64,000 nt of DNA from CAVUPF01 sp963803755. Its GTDB lineage: Bacteria > Actinomycetota > Thermoleophilia > Solirubrobacterales > 70-9. Positions within the stretch are counted from its first letter, which is position 1; each line of letters starts with the position of its first letter. Made by a program: the position numbers and the translations under genes. The stretch is from contig CAWDNP010000007.1 in assembly GCA_963803755.1 (NCBI GenBank), forward strand, positions 558,001 through 622,000. Direction: 5' to 3'. Under the pieces are notes generated by a model. It saw only the letters and a program-made list of their open reading frames with translations, made no database searches and was not told the DNA's origin. Below, one piece after another: positions 18,484 through 27,709 of the stretch.

Positions 18484-18960
18484 CTAGGGGCCCGGAGTGC
18501 GCTCGACCCCCGTGTCGGGGGTCGCGGTCTCGGCCTCGCGGTTCGCGGCGACTTCCAGGGGCCTGGAGAGGGCGCGCAGGTAGGCGCGGGCGCTCGCCTC
18601 GATGATGTCGGTGGCGACTCCCGAGCCGGAGGCCAGCTTGCCGTTGGTGCGGAGCATCACGGTGGTCTCGCCGAAGGCGTCCTCTCCTCCGGTCACCGCC
18701 TCGACCGTGTACCTGACCAGCTCGCTCTCGACCCCCGTCGCTGCCTGGATGGCCCGGAAGATGGCGTCGATCGGGCCGTCGCCGGTGCTCTCGCCGACCA
18801 CTTCCTCACCCGAAGGCAGGGTGACGCCGATCCGGGCCATCGGCTCCTTGCCGGTGGCGGCGCTGACCTCGAGGGAGGCGAGCTCATGGGCGTCGGCGCG
18901 CTCGCGCATCTCGTCGGGAGACGATCGCCTCCAGGTCCAGCGCGATCATCTGCTTGCGGG
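18484..18960 (-). pseudogene. leuA: C-terminal fragment of 2-isopropylmalate synthase (LeuA regulatory domain)
   Basis: The fragment encodes the LeuA dimer/allosteric domain that binds leucine. It starts at the linker LDLEAIVSDEMRERAD and continues through ARIGVTLPSGEEVVGES, GDGPIDAIFRAIQAATG and ATDIIEASARAYLRAL. The whole TIM-barrel catalytic half of about 370 residues is missing. One extra G at 18916-18918 also breaks the frame between AIVS and DEMRER. An ATG at 18909 would allow a 141-residue protein, so a free regulatory domain could still be made, but I see no ribosome site. Sequence upstream of about 18960 no longer matches LeuA, so this is a genuine truncation. Confidence 0.75.
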
Positions 18961-19048
18961 CGCCGAGCCGCAGGACATTGCGCGAAGCGGCGGTGGCATG
19001 GCTCGAAGGAGCGGAGCGCGGCGATATTCGCAACCGCTCCGGTCGCCT

Positions 19049-19171
19049 CTACAAGCCCGCAACCCGGCGGGACGGCCCCGAGGGCACCGCGACAGCGTCG
19101 ATGTAGACGCTGCCCGTGAACCACTCCCTCGGGCCGGTCGTGGTCTCGCTGGAGTTCTTGGTGACTTGCAT
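19049..19171 (-). pseudogene. 40-residue N-terminal scrap of a cupin-domain protein
   Basis: The frame begins at ATG 19171 after a good ribosome site (AGGAGAAG) and reads MQVTKNSSETTTGPREWFTG, then SVYIDAVAVPSGPSR. This start is typical of small cupins of the carboxymuconolactone-associated or mandelonitrile-lyase-like type. It then hits unrelated sequence (RVAGL) and stops, leaving 40 residues where about 130 are expected, with no metal-binding cupin motif. It follows the SDR gene by 35 bases in the same direction, so the two probably formed an operon before the truncation. Confidence 0.5.
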
Positions 19172-19206
19172 GGGTCTTCTCCTTTGTCGAATGAGGTCGG
19201 CGCTAA

Positions 19207-19941
19207 TCAACGTGCCTGCGCAGTGGGCCGGATGAGGATCTCGTTGAGGGTCATGCGACGCGGCCGGGCGACCGCAAATGCGATGACCTCGGCGATGTCC
19301 TCGGGTCGGATGGCAATCTCTCCGACCATCTGCTGAACGGCCCTCTTGGTATCCGCATGGGTGATGTGGTCGGTTAGCTCGGTTGCCACGGCGCCTGGCT
19401 CGATGACCATTACGCGGATCGCGGGCCCGAGCTCTTGGCGCAGCGACTCCGACCAGCCGCCGAGGCCCCACTTGGTCGCGGCGTAGACCGCGTTGCCAGG
19501 CCGAGCGGTGCGGCCGGCCACCGAAGAGATGTTGACGAGGTCACCACCGCCGCCGCGGAGCTGGTCGAGGAATACCTCAGTCGTCGTTATGGCGCCCAGC
19601 AGGTTGGTCTCCACCATCTGTCGGATCTCGGTCTTCTGCTCGGAGGAGAACGGCGCGAGCAGCATTACCCCTGCATTGTTGACGAGAACGTCGGCACCAC
19701 CCAGCTCGCCCCGCACGCGCTGCGCCGCCGCGACGATCGAGTCGCGGTCGGTGACGTCGGCGGTGATGGCCAGGGTGCCGTTGCCGAGCTCTTCGGCCAG
19801 CTTCTCGACCCGGTCGGCGCGGCGAGCCAGCAGCACGAGGCGGTGGCCGTCGGCGGCGAGTGCGCGGGCGGTGGCCTCCCCGATGCCCGATGAGGCGCCG
19901 GTGATGACCGCGACGCGGCCTGATTCTTGGTTGGTGCCCAT
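19207..19941 (-). CDS. short-chain dehydrogenase/reductase (SDR)
   Basis: A classical SDR of 244 residues: cofactor motif TGASSGIG (residues 14-21), NNAG (88-91), catalytic Ser140 and the YxxxK pair Tyr153/Lys157 (YAATK). Arg residues after the second strand (ARRADR) favour NADP(H). The C-terminus (PRRMTLNEILIRPTAQ) matches the NADP-dependent serine/3-hydroxy acid dehydrogenase-like subgroup. Start ATG 19941. It is followed by the truncated cupin gene. The physiological substrate is unknown. Confidence 0.9.
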   Translation of the reverse strand: MGTNQESGRVAVITGASSGIGEATARALAADGHRLVLLARRADRVEKLAEELGNGTLAITADVTDRDSIVAAAQRVRGELGGADVLVNNAGVMLLAPFSSEQKTEIRQMVETNLLGAITTTEVFLDQLRGGGGDLVNISSVAGRTARPGNAVYAATKWGLGGWSESLRQELGPAIRVMVIEPGAVATELTDHITHADTKRAVQQMVGEIAIRPEDIAEVIAFAVARPRRMTLNEILIRPTAQAR

Positions 19942-19995
19942 TGTTGTCTCCGTTGTCGTGGGGATAAAAGTGCTTCGGATGGGGAAGTCGTTGAA

Positions 19996-20379
19996 CTACG
20001 AGGGTGCCGAGCGCGGCAGGAGCTTGAGCGTCGTCGACCGCGCTTCAGGACTCGTGATGTGGCTGACCGCGCTCTCGGAGTAGCTGTACTTGGTCCGGTA
20101 GGCGTCATCGATCTCATTGTCGAGGTCGTGATCGACCTCGACGAAGGTGACGTCCCTCTCGACGCCTCCGGCTTTGATGTGGCCTTCGTGGAGCACCTGC
20201 GAGCCGCGGAACCACGAGCCGCTAGGCCCTTTCACCGAGCGGACGTAGAGGTCGTCTCCCGCCCGGACGACCCAGATCGTGACCGGGTCCCGCAGCGTCC
20301 CATCACGCCGAAGCGAAGCGCACTCCAGCTCGTGCGCTGCCTCGACCTTGGCTAGCTCCTCGACTGTCCATGTCGTCAT
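19996..20379 (-). CDS. DUF2255 family protein
   Basis: From ATG 20379, with AGAGGAG upstream, the protein is 127 residues. It contains the DUF2255 pattern: an N-terminal helix (WTVEELAKVEAAHELE), TIWVVRAGDDLYVRSVKGP and WFRGSQVLHEGHIKAGG. A beta-rich end (VTFVEVDHDLDNEIDDAY) follows. This is the FMN-binding split-barrel-like layout of small deazaflavin or F420-type nitroreductase relatives, but DUF2255 itself has no proven function. It lies 54 bases upstream of the SDR gene in the same direction, so an oxidoreductase operon is plausible. Confidence 0.8.
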   Translation of the reverse strand: MTTWTVEELAKVEAAHELECASLRRDGTLRDPVTIWVVRAGDDLYVRSVKGPSGSWFRGSQVLHEGHIKAGGVERDVTFVEVDHDLDNEIDDAYRTKYSYSESAVSHITSPEARSTTLKLLPRSAPS

Positions 20380-20510
20380 CTGTGCTCCTCTTTTGGGTTG
20401 GAAACGGGGTGGCCTGTAAGCCGCGGACAATCAGCGCAATTACGAGCGCGAGCGCGACCGCGAGCATCGCGCTGTCGGCCCGGCTGACTCAGCACGGCTA
20501 GCATCGGTTT

Positions 20511-21047
20511 GTGCCCGACCCCGTCCTCATTCTCACTGGACCGCCTGGCGCTGGGAAGACGACGACGGCACGCCTGCTGGCCGCCGGATCTGAGTGTACG
20601 GCTCATCTCGAGTCGGACTCGTTCTTCCACTTCATCCGCGCGGGGTATGTCGAGCCGTGGAAACCGGAGTCACACGAGCAAAACACGGCCGTCATGCGCA
20701 TCGTCGCTGCGGCCGCCGCGGGTTACGCCGAGGCGGGCTACTTCACGATCGTCGACGGGATCATCAGCCCGCGTTGGTTCTTTGAGCCGCTGCGCGACTC
20801 TCTCAAAGCAGCTGGCCACACTGTCGCCTACGGCGTGCTCCGCGCCCCGCTCGCCGTCTGCGCGACGCGAGTGGCGAGCCGTGAGGGGAGCCGGATCGCT
20901 GACACTTCGGTCGTCGAACGGTTGTGGCGGGATTTCGCCGACCTCGGCTCGCTCGAGCACCACGCGATCGACAGCGACGACATGAGTGCCGAGCAGGTCG
21001 CGAAGAAGGTGGCACAGTGCCTAGGTGAGGGGCTGCTGGGCGTGTGA
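20511..21047 (+). CDS. P-loop kinase-like ATPase
   Basis: A 178-residue P-loop protein starting at GTG 20511. Walker A is GPPGAGKTT (residues 10-18). The remainder (HLESDSFFHFIRAGYVEPW, GYFTIVDGIISPRWFFEPL, LRAPLAVCATRVASREG) resembles the chloramphenicol phosphotransferase/zeta-toxin/shikimate-kinase-like group. SDSF supplies the acidic residue usually next to the substrate. Members phosphorylate small molecules or nucleotide sugars; no specific substrate is evident. It is probably a stand-alone gene and ends 272 bases before the acetyltransferase. Confidence 0.75.
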   Translation: MPDPVLILTGPPGAGKTTTARLLAAGSECTAHLESDSFFHFIRAGYVEPWKPESHEQNTAVMRIVAAAAAGYAEAGYFTIVDGIISPRWFFEPLRDSLKAAGHTVAYGVLRAPLAVCATRVASREGSRIADTSVVERLWRDFADLGSLEHHAIDSDDMSAEQVAKKVAQCLGEGLLGV

Positions 21048-21319
21048 GGACCTGTGGCGGAAGAGCGCGTCGAGCCCCTCACCGAGAGCGTCAGGGTGGG
21101 GAGACGCACCGCCGAGCTCGACTTCGCGCCAACCGGCGAGCAGCGTCCGCTCAGGTCGGATTCGTCGATCACGGAGACCGTCATGGCACGGCAGCTCCAA
21201 CCCTGCCGCCGCAGGGTCGGCACCCCTCCTCTGATTGCAAGCAAGCGCGCCTCGTTTTCATGCTCGTCTGGTCTGAGGTCAGACGACAAGATCCAAGTCG
21301 CCTTCGCCATACTGGGGAC

Positions 21320-21748
21320 TTGACTGGCGAGGAAATCACCATACGTCGGTGCCGGCAGCAGGACGCGCGAGCGGTCTTGGAGTTATGGGCTCAGGCGCGG
21401 AGTGAGCACGCAAGTACGGCGGACCGCATAGATGACGTCGAGCGCCTGATCGCCAATTCCCCTGCCGCCCTTCTGATCGCCGAGCGCGGCGATCAGATTG
21501 TCGGTGCTCTGATTGCTGGTTGGGATGGGTGGCGAGGGAACATGTATCGCCTCGCTGTTCGCGAAGGGTATCGGCGGGAGGGCATTGGGATCGCGCTGAC
21601 GCGGGCTGGTGAGGAGTATCTGCGCGGCTGCGGCGCCCGTCGAATAACCGCCCTGGTCGCCTTCGAGGACGAGGTCGCTGGAGCGTTCTGGGGGTCCGTC
21701 GGCTATTCGCAAGATCACGACATCGGTCGTCGAGTCCGCAGCCTGTAA
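21320..21748 (+). CDS. GNAT-family N-acetyltransferase
   Basis: The fold is GNAT: EEITIRRCRQQDARAVLELW, a hydrophobic strand (QIVGALIAGWDG), then the acetyl-CoA loop YRLAVREGYRREGIGIALT (R/Q-x-x-G-x-G/A pattern) and FWGSVGYSQD near the end. The start is uncertain. TTG 21320 gives 142 residues and keeps the domain whole; an ATG at 21260 adds a basic extension and neither has a strong ribosome site. Substrate unknown. The frame is intact. Confidence 0.75.
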   Translation: MTGEEITIRRCRQQDARAVLELWAQARSEHASTADRIDDVERLIANSPAALLIAERGDQIVGALIAGWDGWRGNMYRLAVREGYRREGIGIALTRAGEEYLRGCGARRITALVAFEDEVAGAFWGSVGYSQDHDIGRRVRSL

Positions 21749-22226
21749 ATCGCAGGCGAATCGGCGATAAGCCCGAGTCTGGACACGCCAAGTCCAGGTA
21801 ATCATCTTTCAATTTTGATTTAAAAATTGAATGCCGGCTCGATACGTGGCCTGCCTCAGCAACGCCCAGCCCGTGGCCCTGTTCTCCAAGCCCAGCTGAG
21901 GCCGTGGGCATGGGTTGGTGCGCGCCAACCCGCGGCTGGCCGCATACGCGAATCGCGTGGAGCCGTGCAGAATCCGACCTACGACCCCACGTGCTCCTAA
22001 CCAGGCGAAGCTCCTGCGGAACACCAACTACGACCCGAGCATCAGGGTGTGGCGCAGGGGCTGACGAGATCGAGCACGTCGCCCGACGCCGACGAGGCGA
22101 GGGACAGGGGGCCAACGTTCTCAAGGTGTTCACGAGCTGGATCACAAGACGGACAACCTCTGCTGCCCGGCAGAGGCAGATGCTCGCGTCTCCGAACACC
22201 ATGTCCGCGAAGGAGATGAGAACCCC
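21749..22226. other. gene-poor stretch before the phosphoesterase
   Basis: No gene is supported. A short AT-rich patch with a near-palindrome (TTTCAATTTT ... AAAAATTGAA) at about 21808-21830 stands out against the high GC background and could be a regulatory site or a terminator on either strand. AAGGAG at 22210-22215 is the ribosome site of the next gene. Confidence 0.45.
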
Positions 22227-24219
22227 ATGAGGAACGCTAATCCCCCTGGCCGTATTGCACGCCTCGTCCGTCACCGAAAGGTCGGCGGCGACTTCGCGCA
22301 CGCCGCGTTGGCGCCGCGGAGCTCTGCTGACCCTCGCCGTTGCGGTGGCCGCGGCGGCGGCAGCCGTGCCGATCGTCTCGGCGAGCGCCTCTTCGTCGCG
22401 GAGCGTCGCTGGCGAGCCAAGACGGACTCGGGATCCAACCCGGCAAGATCAAGCACGTCTGGCTGATCATCCTGGAGAACAAGTCCTACGACGCCACCTT
22501 CACGGGCCTGAACAAGAACACGTACCTGTGGCAGACCCTGCCCTCCCAGGGAGTGCTTCTAAAGAACTACTACGGCACCGGGCACTTCAGCCTCGACAAC
22601 TACATCTCGATGGTGAGCGGACAGGCCACGCAGCCAGACACGCAGGCGGATTGCCCGTACTACGACAAGTTCTCGGGCAGCGTCGACACCTCGGGGTCGC
22701 TGCACAGCAACCGCAACTACGGCCAGATGGCCTCCGCTCAGGGCCCCAACGCGGCGGCCGGTTCCAACGGCTGCGTGTACCCGGCGAGCGTGCCAACGCT
22801 CTTCAACCAGCTCGATGCGGCCCATGAGAGCTGGAAGGGCTACGCCCAGGACCTCGGAAATCCCGATGCGAGCGGGCCAACCCATGACGCCGGCACGCAG
22901 TACTGCGGCGCTCCGTACGCCACGCCCGGCCCGACGGGCAGCACCGCGCAGCCCAACCCCGGTAGCGCCAACGCGACCGACCAGTACGTGCCCAAGCACT
23001 TCCCGTTCCCCTGGTTTGAATCGATACTGCAGTCAGGCGATTGCAACTCCCAGCACATCGCCAATCTCTTCTCGTCCACCAACGGCCTCTATCACGACCT
23101 GCAGAGCGAGGCGACGACTCCCGCGTTCAGCTGGATCTCGCCGAACAACTGCAGTGACGGCCACGACGCGGTATGTCACGGGAACAACCTCTCGGGCGGG
23201 TTCTCGGACCCGAACACCCCGAACGAACCGGTGAACTACACCGGCGGGCTGTATGCCGCCGACCTCTTTCTCGAGCACGTCATCCCCGAGATCGAGGCAT
23301 CACCGGCCTTCAAGGACGGCGGTCTCATCGACGTCACTTTCGACGAGGGATTCCCACCCTTTACCTACACCGGCAACAGCTTCGCCAACTCGAAGATCGT
23401 GGCGCCCGATGCGGCCACATCGGTGGAAGACGACTCGGCTGGCGAGACCCTGTTCGGCCACCGTGTGCACTACGAGCCGACCGGGCCGAACACGCCGCTC
23501 GCAAAGAACAAAAGCGGCGAAGAGCTCTACCCCGGGCCCGGCGACAACGCCTACCTGGACCGCCCCAGCGACTGCGTCGCCCAGACGGTCCCCCCGCAGC
23601 CAAAAGGCACCTGCATCCTCGGCGGCGGCGAACACGTTCCCGGTGCCCGCACGGACGCCGGAGCGACGGCGGCCAGCGGGAGCTCGACGATCGCCGACAA
23701 CTCGATCGTGGCGACCGACGCCGGGCGTTCGGTGACTGGCAGCGGTATCCCGGCGGGCGCCTTCGTCGGCCAGGTCACCGACACGCCGACCACCGCGACC
23801 GCTCCGAACCAAAGCGGCGGGTTCGTGGACACCGGATCGTTCACGCTCGTGGATTCGTCAGATCATCCGCTTGACACGACGGGTCCGGTGAGCGGGGTCG
23901 TGCTTGGAGCGCGGACTCCGGCAACGGACCCGCTGTATGACGCCACCGATCCGACTACAGGCGGCGGTGACACCGGCAGCGTGCTGATCAGCCCCTACAT
24001 CAGGCCTGGGACGTTAGCACGCGTCTACTACAACCACTACAGCTGGCTGCGCACGATGGAGGATCTCTTCAACGTCGGCCACGCCTTTCCGGGCCTGGAC
24101 GGAAGGGCCACATCGGTTACGCCGCCCAGCCCGGACTCGCGCCGTTCGGCCGGGATGTATTCACCAATCCGGACGGCCCGTACGCTTATGGCGGCCCGCA
24201 CGGACATGGAGGTCATTGA
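22227..24219 (+). CDS. secreted phosphoesterase (PF04185, phospholipase C/acid phosphatase type), multiply frameshifted
   Basis: ATG 22227 follows AAGGAG and opens with a basic stretch (RIARLVRHR). A Sec signal peptide (RRGALLTLAVAVAAAAAAVP) lies one frame over, and the mature domain begins in the third frame with KIKHVWLIILENKSYDATFT. GHFSLDNYISMVSGQ and VTFDEGFPPF carry metal and nucleophile positions of the family, which hydrolyses phosphodiesters or monoesters outside the cell. A third break at about 24103 restores GHIGYAAQPGLAPFGRDVF and a His/Gly-rich end stopping at 24219; the uncorrected frame runs to 24250. About 600 residues after repair. Three single-base breaks without any in-frame stop look more like sequence error than decay. 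Confidence 0.7.
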
Positions 24220-24930
24220 ACTTGACCTCCTCGGCCAACCGGATCGGTAGCGGGCAGCGACCGCTGGTGGCGGCGCCCGCTGCCGAACCTGACCGCCGAC
24301 GGCGACGGCGTCTCGCGGCGGGGGGCGAGTCCGAAGACTCGGCCCCCGCCGCACCGTTCGCGTCGCCGGCGCCGTCCTGGCCTTGGTGCTGCTCGCCGCG
24401 TTGGGCGGTGTCCTGCTGACCCGGCATGGCGCATCGGCAGCCAGGCAGTGGGTCGGCTGCCAGATATGGGGGAATCCCAAGTTGGCTGCCGAAGGCGAGG
24501 GTTCCCGTGGGCCGGATCGTCAAGGCGAGCCGCGCCCACCCGGTGCTCGCGATCCAGGGCGACACGGTCTCGGTCCATCTCGCGCGCGGGCGAGTGCTCG
24601 CTACAGCCGTCGGGCCGAACGTGCCAGAGGAGGGCCGGTTTCCGGTTCCCGCGACGAGCCCGTGCACGTTCATCGTCACGTTTGCTGCCGCATCTGGCGT
24701 GATCCCACTAAGCGCAACCGCGTTCACCTTCATCGACGATTTCGGTCACGTTCGCCATCCTCGAGTGACGGCCATGGGTGGTGGCGCAGCCACCCCAGCA
24801 GGTCTTGCCCGGTCAGACCGTGTCGTTGAGAGTGCATGACGTGCTGCCAACCGGCGACGGCGGTTTGACCTGGGCACCCGACGGAGGGCGACCAATCGTC
24901 TCGTGGGACTTTGACGTCGAGATCGACTGA
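24216..24930 (+). CDS. membrane-anchored hypothetical protein, multiply frameshifted, coupled to the phosphoesterase
   Basis: A TTG at 24216 overlaps the repaired phosphoesterase stop. The product would have a basic N-terminus, one membrane helix (LALVLLAALGGVLLTRHG) and an extracytoplasmic beta-rich domain: AHPVLAIQGDTVSVHLARGR, SPCTFIVTFAAASGVIPLS, FTFIDDFGHVRHP. It ends GGRPIVSWDFDVEID at 24930. These parts lie in four successive frames, with breaks near 24360, 24490 and 24785. I do not recognise the domain. Overlap and shared topology suggest an accessory protein of the secreted phosphoesterase; this is inference. Confidence 0.5.
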
Positions 24931-25424
24931 TGCGGCGCAGCTGGGGAGGCTTGTTTCGTCCCATGCTTGGCGAGCAGAGCGAGTTGCGAGCTCGAGAGGA
25001 CGCGACTGACGGGACTAGTCACGAGCCTAGGCTACTTGTTGAATCAGGTCTCTAGCGCGTTATTTCACGAGGCGAGCTGCGGATCGGCCGTCGGTCGCGG
25101 ATTCGAGCACCCGCGGATCGGACGGATAGGGGGCTGGGACCGCCGAGGCGTTCCGCTCAATTGCTGAGCCAGAGGTTGCTCGGAGGCCAGCCCAGACAGA
25201 TCGATTCAGAGAGAGCCAGCGTTGTGAAGCGAGCCGCGCCGGTAATGCTCTCTGCATGCTTCTAGTTGACGGCTTGAAGAGCTATGCCTCCAAGAGGTTT
25301 TGCCAACTATCAACGAGCTTCGTAGTGAACGTGGCCGGATCCGTTCTGCTCGGTGACTACGAACCGCGTACTACTGTAATGCTCGGCTGCGGAAGTTCTT
25401 CGTCCGCTGGTGAAGTCGGAGTTC
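24931..25424. other. gene-poor stretch
   Basis: No coding sequence, tRNA or clear hairpin is supported here. Base composition falls towards the right end, leading into the purine-rich block described next. Confidence 0.5.
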
Positions 25425-25628
25425 ATGAACCCCCGACCACCAACGCCCACGCAGCGAGTGCCCGGGTTCCTGCCGCTGAAGGCGCAAAGGAAAGGACCGA
25501 ACTCAAGGTTCAGGAAGTCGAAAAATCCAAGGCAAGCAGGGAAGCCAAGGCTCACGAAACTGAAGAACGAAGAGAAGAGGCCGACGCCCAGGCCCAAGAA
25601 GTTGAAGAAGAAGAAAGGGAATAGCTAG
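25425..25628 (+). CDS. possible small Lys/Arg/Pro-rich basic protein
   Basis: ATG 25425 has GGAG five to eight bases upstream. The 67-codon frame begins MNPRPPTPTQRVPGFLPLKA and ends with KLKKKKGNS; about a third of its residues are Lys or Arg. The DNA is strongly purine-rich on the plus strand, which by itself makes such frames. It could be a nucleic-acid-binding tail protein or non-coding. I recognise no family and rate it a guess. Confidence 0.25.
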   Translation: MNPRPPTPTQRVPGFLPLKAQRKGPNSRFRKSKNPRQAGKPRLTKLKNEEKRPTPRPKKLKKKKGNS

Positions 25629-26108
25629 GGCGCCGGGACCCCACACATGGTGGGTACGGCGCCGGTGACCGTCCGCGTTGCGTGGGCGCCACCTTGTCTT
25701 GTTGATGTTGGAGCGTCGCCAGGGGTTCGCAGGATTTGCCTGCAATGACCCCGCGGTGGGCGGTTGCCTCGGATCCGTGTATGTGCAGGCGCATGACATC
25801 AGCATCTACGTCACACTGGGGTGCTTGCACGAGCTACGGGAAGGAGACGTTGCGTAGGACACTGTCGCTTGCAGCTGTCCAGCGGAGTGGTGCAGCTGGC
25901 CTGTGCTGGTGCAGCGCGACCCCGCCGAGACCTTTGGTCGTCGTGGCTGCGGTCGCGGGGGTGGCGCCGAGCGCGAAGAAAGCCGCGCCTGCGGCGAGCG
26001 CCACCACGCGAACCGCTACGCACCATCACGGCACTATTCGGAAAAGTCGCGGCCAGCGTGCTCGCCCCGTGATGGCCCAGACCGCCGCGCATCGGAATCT
26101 GAAACGCT
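25629..26108. other. gene-poor stretch before the methyltransferase
   Basis: I see no supported gene. The open frames here are Arg/Ser-rich and lack ribosome sites. A promoter for the methyltransferase pair probably lies in the last 100 bases, but no clear -10/-35 pair stands out. Confidence 0.45.
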
Positions 26109-26840
26109 GTGGTCGTGGTGACGACTCCGTCTCCGCGCAAGCGGCATGCCCTCCGGCTGTTCGAGGAGCTGCCGTCGCGCTACGACGAGATGGGCGCCGC
26201 GCTGAGCTTCTTCCAGGATCCCCGCTGGCGACGGGCGATGGTCGCGTCAGTGGGGACAGGGCCCGACGAGCGGGTACTGGATGTCGCCACCGGGACCGGC
26301 CTTGTTGCCCGGGCGCTGGTCGAACGCTACCGCTGCCAGGTTGTCGGGCTGGACCAGAGTCCCGCGATGCTGGCGCGGGCCCATGCCAAGCTCCTGGCCG
26401 ACCCGGCACTGGCCGAGCGGGTTGAGCTGGTCGAGGGGGAGGCCGAGGCGCTGCCCTTCGCCGACGCAGAGTTCGACCACCTCACCTTCACCTATCTTCT
26501 GCGCTACGTGGACGATCCGGCGGCGACCCTGTGCGAGCTGGCCCGGGTGGTGCGGCCGGGAGGGCGACTCGCCTGCGTGGAGTTCTGCGTGCCACGCGGG
26601 GTCTGGGTCTGGCCGTGGCGGCTCTACACCCGGGTAGGACTGCCGGCGCTCGGCCGACTCGCCTCGCGTCAGTGGTTTGAGGTCGGGCGCTTCCTGGGCC
26701 CCAGCATCGAGGGCTTCTACCGGAGCTACCCGCTGGAGCGCCAGCTGGGGATGTGGGAGGAGGCGGGGATCGGCGGCGTCACCGTGCGGCGCATGAGCCT
26801 TGGCGGCGGCGTCGTGATCTGGGGCACGGTTGGCGGCTGA
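26109..26840 (+). CDS. class I SAM-dependent methyltransferase, UbiE/MenG-like
   Basis: The protein is 243 residues from GTG 26109. It shows the class I fold: motif I VLDVATGTGLVARAL, an acidic residue after strand 2 (VVGLDQSPAML), EGEAEALPFADAEFDHLTFT, then LLRYVDDPAATLCELARVVRPGGRLACVEF. This layout matches the UbiE/MenG group that methylates quinone rings, including the RYDEM motif near the N-terminus. The C-terminal part is shorter and differs from canonical MenG. The next gene overlaps it by 11 bases and encodes a membrane protein, so a membrane lipid or quinone-type substrate is plausible. Confidence 0.8.
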   Translation: MVVVTTPSPRKRHALRLFEELPSRYDEMGAALSFFQDPRWRRAMVASVGTGPDERVLDVATGTGLVARALVERYRCQVVGLDQSPAMLARAHAKLLADPALAERVELVEGEAEALPFADAEFDHLTFTYLLRYVDDPAATLCELARVVRPGGRLACVEFCVPRGVWVWPWRLYTRVGLPALGRLASRQWFEVGRFLGPSIEGFYRSYPLERQLGMWEEAGIGGVTVRRMSLGGGVVIWGTVGG

Positions 26841-27579
26841 GGCCGAGCAGCGCCCTGCTTTCTACGCGCTGCGCCCGGGCGGCTGGCGTGATCTCATAAC
26901 CCTCCTGCACCCTCCCTACACCCTGTGGCACATCAGCTACGTGGCGATCGGCGCCGCAGCGGCGCCGCAGATCTACGCCGGTCGCCTCGCCGCCGCGCTC
27001 GTGGCCTTCTTCCTGGCGGTGGGGATCGGAGCCCACTCCCTCGATGAGCTGCAAGGGCGCCCGCTCGGCACGCACCTCGCGCGGCGCACTCTCCTGGCCC
27101 TCGCCGTCGGAGGTTTGGGAGGCGCGTTGGCGATTGGCATCGTCGGGACGCTCACCGTCTCGGCGACGCTGGCGCCCCTGGTGATCGCCGGCGGTTTCAT
27201 GGTTCTCGCCTATAACCTCGAGCTGTTCGGCGGTCGCTTCCACACCGACTTTTGGTTTGTCGCCTCGTGGGGCGCCTTGCCGGCGCTGACGGGATGGTGG
27301 TCAAACGCGCTCGCCTTGCACTCGGCGAAGCAGGCAATCGCCGCCGCCACGGCAGTGCTCGCCTGCTTCTGGCTCAGCGTCGCCCAGCGGCGGCTCTCGA
27401 CGCCGGTGCGTGAGCTGCGGCGCCGGACCGAGGCGGTGAGCGGAGAGCAACGACTCGCCGATGGGACGCTCCGGCAACTCGACCGGACAAGCCTGACCGC
27501 GCCGCTCGACGGTGCGCTGCGGGCTCTCGCGGTCGCGGTGCCGCTGCTGGCGCTCGCCGCAGTCGCGCTGCGGCTATAG
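26830..27579 (+). CDS. polytopic membrane protein, possibly UbiA-like prenyltransferase relative
   Basis: TTG 26830 gives 249 residues with about seven hydrophobic helices. A cytoplasmic loop reads AHSLDELQGRPLGTHL, which recalls the Asp-rich DxxxGRPL loop of UbiA prenyltransferases. The full DxxxD pair and the second Asp motif are not clear. The frame overlaps the methyltransferase end, so the two are cotranslated. Prenylation followed by methylation of a quinone or related lipid would be a coherent pair, but the residues for prenyl transfer are not convincing. Confidence 0.5.
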   Translation: MAAEAEQRPAFYALRPGGWRDLITLLHPPYTLWHISYVAIGAAAAPQIYAGRLAAALVAFFLAVGIGAHSLDELQGRPLGTHLARRTLLALAVGGLGGALAIGIVGTLTVSATLAPLVIAGGFMVLAYNLELFGGRFHTDFWFVASWGALPALTGWWSNALALHSAKQAIAAATAVLACFWLSVAQRRLSTPVRELRRRTEAVSGEQRLADGTLRQLDRTSLTAPLDGALRALAVAVPLLALAAVALRL

Positions 27580-27709
27580 GCCATTAGACCTCGGGCCCTT
27601 CTGAGCCAGCCAGCGCATGCGCAATTCGGAGCAAGTGCCAGGGTCTTACCCGAGGCGTCCGACTAACCTGGAACCAGCCGTTCGCCACCGATCCAAAATG
27701 GAGCGCGCC

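Noticed and set aside
21336..22301. 321-codon minus-strand frame opposite the acetyltransferase
   Set aside because: Arg/Ser/Pro-rich composition, no motif, and it lies antisense to a recognisable GNAT domain.
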